Both the position numbers and the translations under genes were made by a program. Positions 15,643-20,542 of a stretch of 20,542 bases of DNA are shown here, piece by piece; positions within the stretch are counted from its first letter, which is position 1, and every line of letters starts with the position of its first letter. The DNA is from NIOZ-UU35 sp964344175 (GTDB lineage: Bacteria; Chloroflexota; Anaerolineae; Anaerolineales; UBA11858): NCBI GenBank assembly GCA_964344175.1, contig CAYFMI010000076.1, positions 1-20,542 of the forward strand, given 5' to 3'. The notes beneath the pieces are model-generated. The model was not told the origin of the DNA. It saw only the letters and a program-made list of their open reading frames with translations, and ran no database searches.

Positions 15643-18225
15643 ATGAAGACCAAAAAATCTGTATATATTTTCCTGATGATCTCGCTGGCTGTTTCTTCAG
15701 CCTGCAATCTGGCAACTGCTCTGCCCGCACCCCCGGCGCCATCTTCCGCAGATGCGCCCCCGGTGGAGATCAATTCGTTCGAGGCATGCGCCCAATCCGG
15801 GTATTCCGTCATGGAGTCGTACCCTCGCAAATGCCAAACCCCCGACGGGCAGATCTTTGTGGAGGAAGTCGAAATAAGCACGCCGGAGAGCAGCGAGACC
15901 CCATACTATTTCATCGCTATCCATAACGAGCCGTGGCACGAACCGAGTCACACGCATGGGGGCGAAGCAAGAATTGCGGAAGAATATGCCGTGCTGGAGC
16001 AGATCGTCGCCAGAGCGGATGAATACAATATTAAATTGACACTCATGCTCTCGGCGCAATGGTCGGATTACATTGTTGACAATGGAAAACTTGAAGATAT
16101 TTCAGCATGGGAAAGCAACGGGCATGAAATTGCCCTTCACCATCACAGCATCTACCATGGTAATTGGGACGGTTATACCAATTACCCGGAGGACACTGCC
16201 GTCCAAAAGAGAATCGAGAAAAAAGGACCGGCAAATTACGAGGCGTATCTCGGTACACTGGATGATCTCATGGGTAAAGTCAACAGACTCAATCCCGCCA
16301 TGAATTCAGGCTGTACAAATGCAGAAAGCGACACATTTTCGATGCCCGATGAAATTGTGTACGACACTTGTTCGGGGTACGCTAATTTCGGCAAGGCGCG
16401 GAGACTTCCAGATGGTGACCCTGAAAAAGGGCGCAACGATTATGTCCTTTCTTTTGATGTGAATGGTATCCAAAGATATTGGCTCGCCCATTATCAGCTT
16501 TATCAAGGTTCCGACGAAGCCAAAGAAGTTTTTGATAAGCTCGATGGTAATCAGGCTTATGGCGGGGTGATCCACAGTTTTGAGGATCAGGCGGAATACC
16601 TTTATGACTTTATGGAGTTCTTGCATGAAAAAGATCCAACGGCAGAGAGAAGCAAGACCGTTTCGGAAATTATAGAACAGGGATTATTGCCAATAAACAC
16701 AATGTCTGGCGGCTCTTCAGCATCTTCTGGGGATATGGTTTGCACACAGGAGTATCGCCCGGTTTGCGGCGCGGTAGAAGTAACCTGTGTTGCCGCGCCT
16801 TGCGATCCTATTGAAAGGACTTTTGGCAACATGTGTGAGTTGGAAAGAAGCGGGGCAGAGTTTCTATATGAAGGGGAGTGTGCGGCAAGCGTTCCTCCGC
16901 AAACTATTGATTTCCCCTTGGGTATGCACGGCGCTGGCACAAGACCACAAAATATGACTCCTGGCGCGTTGTTTGATTATCAGAATGCCCTCGATTTGGG
17001 CATTGCCTGGGACAGGTCTTTCTTCCGGTCAAGTGATTATCCTTTTGATCAGGCGGCGCAAGATTTAAGCGATGGGATTGTAGCCCAAGTGCCAGCAAGT
17101 ATGCAGAAAGTTCTCAATATCTACTCCCCTCGAGAACATGGCTCTATGAAACTGAGCATTTCAGATCAGGCGTTTTATGACTATGTAACCCAGATTGTTG
17201 AACGCTACGATGGAGATGGTATGGACGATATGCCGGGACTTATTGCTCCGGTAAAATACTGGCAGGTGGATAATGAAGCTCCGGGCTATCTCTTCTTGAA
17301 TGTGGATGGAATGGAACAAAAACATGGCGATGAGTATGTTCAGCAATTGGAAGAGAATTGGGAATATTATGCAAACACCTTCGAAATTGCCGCCAGAGCG
17401 ATCAAAGACGCTTGCCCAGACTGCAAAATCCTGATGAGCGGGTTAGTATATAGCCCGCTTCATTACGCAGACCTCAGCAGGAAAGCGCAGAACATAGAAG
17501 ATCGTGGAGACATCATTACACTTCGATATTTTTACACTCCTGTTTTGGAAAGGTTGAACGGTCAGCATGTAGATATTTTTGATTTTCATCTTTATGGAGA
17601 TTATGTCGATGCGAGGATGATGCACGATGAAGTAGAAGCTGTCTTGCAACAATCCAACTTCCATGATACCGAGATCTGGATCACAGAAGTTGGCAATGCG
17701 GGTGCATACACTTTTGAAACAGCACAAGCTATTGCACTCCCCAAATTAATGATTTTCCCAATAGTACATGGCGTGGAGAAGGTCTTTTGGTTCAATATGG
17801 TAGATATGCACAATGAAGCCCCTATGGGACTGGTGCATGATGGGATAAAAGATAGAGACATCGAGGATCCTGGATATGGTGTAAAGAAATTATCCTATTA
17901 CACCTATCAATTACTCATTGATCAATTAGGTAATGCTGACTGGAACAACATCGAAACCATCGTAGAAGCCAACGGAACCTATGTTTACAAATTTATCAAA
18001 TTGTCGGGAGAACCAGTTTGGGTTGCCTGGAGCGACAACGGTGGAAGTATTACGCTTACCGGTATCGACGCAGACAGTGTGCAAATTACCCGGGCAGTTC
18101 CCAAATACGAAACCGGGCAGCAAGTGACCGATTTCACCACGGCTTTCGATACCCGAATGGAAACGGTTCACCAGGGAGAAGTGACGATCATTTTGGATGG
18201 AAGCCCTATTTTTATTGAGGAATGA
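15643..18225 (+). CDS. Multidomain lipoprotein: deacetylase-like, Kazal-like, GH-A glycosidase-like
   Basis: An 860-residue secreted lipoprotein; lipobox SSAC with Cys21. Order: residues 45-75, a small two-Cys module (EACAQSGYSVMESYPRKC); about 85-345, a polysaccharide-deacetylase-like domain with GHEIALHHHSIYHG, in which the usual first Asp motif is replaced by AIHNEP, so activity is uncertain; 364-413, a Kazal-like domain with six Cys (C367, C375, C382, C387, C398, C413; PVCG...TFGNMCEL...FLYEGEC); about 420-800, a clan GH-A-like glycosidase with likely acid/base E545 (QVDNEAPG) and nucleophile E682 (WITEVGNAG). It should act on surface or external polysaccharide; the substrate is unknown. 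AAAGGAGA precedes the ATG. Its base use is more AT-rich than the genes to its left, and a MITE-like element stands on each side. Confidence 0.85.
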   Translation: MKTKKSVYIFLMISLAVSSACNLATALPAPPAPSSADAPPVEINSFEACAQSGYSVMESYPRKCQTPDGQIFVEEVEISTPESSETPYYFIAIHNEPWHEPSHTHGGEARIAEEYAVLEQIVARADEYNIKLTLMLSAQWSDYIVDNGKLEDISAWESNGHEIALHHHSIYHGNWDGYTNYPEDTAVQKRIEKKGPANYEAYLGTLDDLMGKVNRLNPAMNSGCTNAESDTFSMPDEIVYDTCSGYANFGKARRLPDGDPEKGRNDYVLSFDVNGIQRYWLAHYQLYQGSDEAKEVFDKLDGNQAYGGVIHSFEDQAEYLYDFMEFLHEKDPTAERSKTVSEIIEQGLLPINTMSGGSSASSGDMVCTQEYRPVCGAVEVTCVAAPCDPIERTFGNMCELERSGAEFLYEGECAASVPPQTIDFPLGMHGAGTRPQNMTPGALFDYQNALDLGIAWDRSFFRSSDYPFDQAAQDLSDGIVAQVPASMQKVLNIYSPREHGSMKLSISDQAFYDYVTQIVERYDGDGMDDMPGLIAPVKYWQVDNEAPGYLFLNVDGMEQKHGDEYVQQLEENWEYYANTFEIAARAIKDACPDCKILMSGLVYSPLHYADLSRKAQNIEDRGDIITLRYFYTPVLERLNGQHVDIFDFHLYGDYVDARMMHDEVEAVLQQSNFHDTEIWITEVGNAGAYTFETAQAIALPKLMIFPIVHGVEKVFWFNMVDMHNEAPMGLVHDGIKDRDIEDPGYGVKKLSYYTYQLLIDQLGNADWNNIETIVEANGTYVYKFIKLSGEPVWVAWSDNGGSITLTGIDADSVQITRAVPKYETGQQVTDFTTAFDTRMETVHQGEVTIILDGSPIFIEE

Positions 18226-18262
18226 GGGGCCGTAACAATTATTGATCTTTGGATAAATTAGT

Positions 18263-18375
18263 TAGGACTTACGCAGTTCGTTGAAAATTTGCCGAAAAAT
18301 AGGGGCGTGTTGGGTGCGGAGCACCCAACACGCCCCTATTTTTCGGACTTTCCTCTCGCAAGAATGTGCAGACTA
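18263..18375. mobile_element. MITE-like element containing palindrome copy D
   Basis: A 113-bp element in the same orientation as that at 15517. Its first 18 bp (TAGGACTTACGCAGTTCG) are identical to it, then comes a spacer and a perfect palindrome with 26-bp arms (18292-18317, 18321-18346; outer CCGAAAAATAGGGG, inner TTGGGTGC) with a GGA loop, then a 29-bp right end of equal length to that of the other copy and matching it at about half its positions, including a shared GCAAG. It lies 37 bp beyond the stop of the lipoprotein gene and could serve as its transcript end. Confidence 0.72.
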
Positions 18376-18609
18376 ACCTGCATGTAGGTGGCAACTTAGG
18401 CCATTATAAGGAATCGGGGGATAGCCATGCAAGAGCGGCCCTTGCCGACATTCACACTAAATTCATATTTTGTCGATACCCCCTACATATCTCACCGATA
18501 AACTTGTAAATATGATCGCCCCATGGCATTGCTCTAAAACGCCATCGCAAACAATGCTGTGCTTTGAGGAATTGCCAATTAAAAATCTTGTGAATATTTG
18601 GAGAAAATA
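18376..18609. other. Intergenic leader of the DUF2202 gene
   Basis: About 230 bp with no reading frame worth calling. GCATTG and CAATGC near 18525-18560 form a loose inverted pair. I see no convincing -35/-10 set: TTGCCA at 18573 with TATTTG 17 nt later lies too close to the start codon to serve. Confidence 0.4.
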
Positions 18610-19269
18610 ATGAAAAAGACGATAAACCTCTTCCTGGTCATTTTGACCATATCAACGACTATCCTGCTGGCGAGTGCGCAGATTGTTCAGGCGGCACCGG
18701 AAAATGCCGAGACTGCCTTAAGTGAAACCGAGATTGCTGACATCCTCTTTATGCGCGAAGAAGAAAAACTGGCCCGTGATGTGTATCTGACGCTCTACGA
18801 TCAGTGGCAGATGCCGGTCTTCCAGAATATTGCTGCCAGCGAATCTGCTCATATGGATGCCCTGTTGATGTTGATCGAAACTTATGGTTTGCAAGACCCG
18901 GCAGCCGCGACCGATATTGGCGAATTTGCTAACCCTGACTTGCAAGCGCTATATGACCAGTTGGTCGCCCAGGGTAGTCTATCGCTGGCAGATGCCCTCG
19001 AAGTTGGCGCGGCCATTGAAGAGATTGACATCCTCGACTTGGAGAGCCGCATCGCCAGCACCGACCGTGCAGATATTATCTGGGTTTATGAGAACCTGAT
19101 GAAAGGCTCCCGCAACCATTTGCGTTCCTTTGTTAGTATGTTCGAAAGCCAGACCGGCGAAACCTACGCCCCCCAGTACCTTAGCTCAGAGGCTTATGAT
19201 GCTATCCTATCTTCGGCGATGGAGACCGGGGGTAAGGGCCGTGGCCGGGGCGGCCGTGGGCACAATTGA
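18610..19269 (+). CDS. Exported DUF2202 ferritin-like protein
   Basis: A 219-residue protein with a Sec signal peptide (cleavage likely after VQA, near residue 28) and a DUF2202 domain, a ferritin-like four-helix bundle. Candidate metal ligands appear in the expected helices: the REEEK glutamates (E50-52), E78 and H81 in ASESAHMD, E137/E138 in AAIEEID, E145, and H170 in RNHLRSF. The C-terminus is a short Gly/Arg tail (GKGRGRGGRGHN). The start at 18610 has TTGGAG 8 nt upstream. It probably binds iron or another metal outside the cytoplasmic membrane; catalytic activity of this family is not established. It is the first of three genes on one strand. Confidence 0.9.
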   Translation: MKKTINLFLVILTISTTILLASAQIVQAAPENAETALSETEIADILFMREEEKLARDVYLTLYDQWQMPVFQNIAASESAHMDALLMLIETYGLQDPAAATDIGEFANPDLQALYDQLVAQGSLSLADALEVGAAIEEIDILDLESRIASTDRADIIWVYENLMKGSRNHLRSFVSMFESQTGETYAPQYLSSEAYDAILSSAMETGGKGRGRGGRGHN

Positions 19270-19340
19270 TAACGGGGGGAGTGGGATTTTGCATCCTGCT
19301 CCCCCTGCACGAGACATTTATCTATGAAAGGAGAATTTCA

Positions 19341-19943
19341 ATGTCGGGGAAGATGCGTATATCTGATCGAACTCGTAATAACTGGTTGATAGACTGCGGC
19401 TTGTTTGTCAGTGGATTGATTGCTTTCTTGTCGGGGATCTACTTTTTATTTTTGCCGGTGGGAGGGTATCAGGGGGGGCGTAATCCCTATTATGGCATCA
19501 CGATCTTATTTGACCGCCACACCTGGGAAAATTGGCATGCCTGGGGCGGGTTGATAATGATAGCTATTGCCGCGATTCACATCCCTGTGCATTGGGCCTG
19601 GATCGTGAACATGACCCGGCGGATGATAAAAATTGTGCGTGGTCGCTGCCAGAGCATGAATGCTGGGAGCAAAATCAACCTGGCGATTAACAGCCTCATT
19701 GGCGCGAGTTTTCTTCTTACGGCTCTGAGCGGGTTGTATTATTTTCTTGCGCTGGATACGGTATTTGACTCCTTCGTTTTCACCCCCGTCACATGGGATC
19801 TGATCCACACCTGGAGTGGGGTGGTGATGATCGCGGCAGCGGTGCTGCATTTTGCTATTCATTGGCGATGGGCATTGAAGGTGACCCGAAAAATGTATCT
19901 AAACCTGACAATGTACGCTGCAATTGGAAGCAGCAGCAAATAA
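19341..19943 (+). CDS. DUF4405 membrane protein, putative di-heme cytochrome b-like
   Basis: A 200-residue protein with four membrane segments. It consists of two similar halves. Each has a loop histidine, then a helix ending in His and His-Trp: H66, H80, H84 (TWENWHAWGG... HIPVHWAW) and H156, H170, H174 (TWDLIHTWSG... HFAIHWRW), with the same 14- and 4-residue spacing. This matches the DUF4405 family, thought to be b-type-cytochrome-like; heme binding is inferred from the histidine pattern. AAAGGAGA lies 7 nt before the ATG at 19341, which fixes the start although the frame opens earlier. It follows the DUF2202 gene by 71 nt and precedes the next gene by 13 nt, so co-transcription is likely. 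Confidence 0.9.
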   Translation: MSGKMRISDRTRNNWLIDCGLFVSGLIAFLSGIYFLFLPVGGYQGGRNPYYGITILFDRHTWENWHAWGGLIMIAIAAIHIPVHWAWIVNMTRRMIKIVRGRCQSMNAGSKINLAINSLIGASFLLTALSGLYYFLALDTVFDSFVFTPVTWDLIHTWSGVVMIAAAVLHFAIHWRWALKVTRKMYLNLTMYAAIGSSSK

Positions 19944-19956
19944 GGAGAGTCTGGAC

Positions 19957-20409
19957 ATGTTGCGAAAAATCTTATTGTGGACGCTATACGTTGGCTTTGT
20001 AGGGCTGCTGTTGTTCGGAGCAACGAATCGCACCCTGGCAAAAACAGGGGATAGTCAACGAAACAGCGACAACTCCCTAAACGACGAGATTGACCTTCAT
20101 GAGGAACAAGAACATGAGCCTGTTGCAGCAGATTCACTCATCAGGATGAGCGTCATCGTGGCGAGTCAGTCGAATCGCAATATCATCCTGCGCGGAAGTG
20201 ATGGCGCATCCTTTGAGATCGCTGGCCGCACTTGGCGATTTTCGAAAGCCCAGGGCTTCACAGTCGATATTGGTGATGAGGTGTTTCTCGATGGGTATTT
20301 CGATGATAAGGGGAATTTTGAAATGATGTCTATACACAATCCGCGCACCGGAATGATGCTAATATTGCGTGATGAAAGCGGGCGCCCCTTGTGGGCTGAA
20401 GAACATTAA
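19957..20409 (+). CDS. Small exported protein, OB-like domain
   Basis: A 150-residue protein with an N-terminal membrane or signal segment (ILLWTLYVGFVGLLLFGA), an acidic spacer containing HEEQEHE, and a beta-rich domain from about residue 62 (MSVIVASQ, RTWRFSKAQGF, DIGDEVFLDGYFDD, RDESGRPLWAEEH). The strand pattern resembles a small OB fold; I do not recognise a named family. AAGGAGA overlaps the stop codon of the DUF4405 gene and lies 8 nt before the ATG at 19957, which sets the start and supports coupled expression. It probably faces the outside of the membrane and partners the two preceding proteins; its role is unknown. Confidence 0.82.
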   Translation: MLRKILLWTLYVGFVGLLLFGATNRTLAKTGDSQRNSDNSLNDEIDLHEEQEHEPVAADSLIRMSVIVASQSNRNIILRGSDGASFEIAGRTWRFSKAQGFTVDIGDEVFLDGYFDDKGNFEMMSIHNPRTGMMLILRDESGRPLWAEEH

Positions 20410-20426
20410 ATCTTGTCACCAGGGAA

Positions 20427-20471
20427 AAATGAAGATGCCTGCGGCACTACCTGCCCCGTGCATCTTCATTT
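20427..20471 (+). terminator. Hairpin after the three-gene set
   Basis: AAATGAAGATGC at 20427-20438 and GCATCTTCATTT at 20460-20471 form a perfect 12-bp stem with a 21-nt GC-rich loop, starting 18 nt after the last stop codon. The stem ends in a short T run (ATTT) then CG, so it is an imperfect intrinsic terminator. The remaining bases to the window end hold no gene. Confidence 0.55.
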
Positions 20472-20542
20472 CGAAAGAAAACGTTTAAGGGCACGGCTTT
20501 CTTAAATTTGTGCTATACCAGAAATTTACCGCAGAGAACGCC

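Noticed and set aside
18225..18362. Classical intrinsic terminator for the lipoprotein gene
   Set aside because: The only strong hairpin is the palindrome of the MITE-like element, whose stem is not followed by a U-tract; it was annotated as part of the element.
18571..18600. Sigma-70 promoter TTGCCA-17-TATTTG before the DUF2202 gene
   Set aside because: Transcription would start inside or after the ribosome binding site, leaving no room for normal initiation at 18610.

Overview
The window looks like a chromosomal segment of a Chloroflexota bacterium, most likely Anaerolineae-like. This is inferred from the gene content (a separate TIGR03960/DUF2344 radical-SAM pair, a PrsW protease, a DUF4405 protein, a CnoX-like thioredoxin), the Thr/Pro-rich linker on a surface L,D-transpeptidase, and the moderately GC-rich coding sequence. 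No marker gene fixes the taxonomy.

Layout. From 1 to about 14750 everything lies on the minus strand. In + order: a tRNA-Arg(CCG) cut by the window edge; a PrsW-family protease; the DUF2344 and B12-binding radical-SAM pair; a decayed REP-associated (Y1/RAYT) transposase with REP-like palindromes; ndk; a giant 1175-residue TPR/acidic-repeat/helix-hairpin-helix protein with about 20 Pro-Asp-Trp-Leu motifs; a lipoprotein; a CnoX/YbbN-like thioredoxin-TPR protein; a small conserved-looking hypothetical; a LURP-one-like protein; then a cell-wall cluster of two adjacent L,D-transpeptidases (one Tat-exported, one membrane-anchored) and an N-acetylmuramoyl-L-alanine amidase. From about 14838 the genes are on the plus strand: an AMMECR1-domain protein; an 860-residue multidomain lipoprotein (deacetylase-like, Kazal-like, clan GH-A glycosidase-like); and a three-gene set encoding an exported DUF2202 ferritin-like protein, a DUF4405 membrane protein with two identical His arrays, and a small exported OB-like protein.

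Non-coding signals are the richest part. Four palindromes share an outer core (CGAAA-ATAGGGG and its complement) at 4688, 11083, 15545 and 18292. Three have different inner arms that still pair perfectly. Two of them lie inside about 110-bp MITE-like elements that share an identical 18-bp left end and sit in the same orientation directly upstream and downstream of the 860-residue lipoprotein gene. The upstream element lies between that gene's ribosome binding site and a candidate promoter with three 7-bp repeats at 11-bp spacing, the arrangement of a PhoB/OmpR-type box.

How the genes may work together: the 11.8-14.7 kb block serves peptidoglycan cross-linking and turnover. The 18.6-20.4 kb set looks like an envelope redox or metal module (exported ferritin-like protein, putative di-heme membrane protein, small exported partner). 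The giant PDWL-repeat protein, the three-part lipoprotein and the palindromic element family are the most likely places for undescribed biology.
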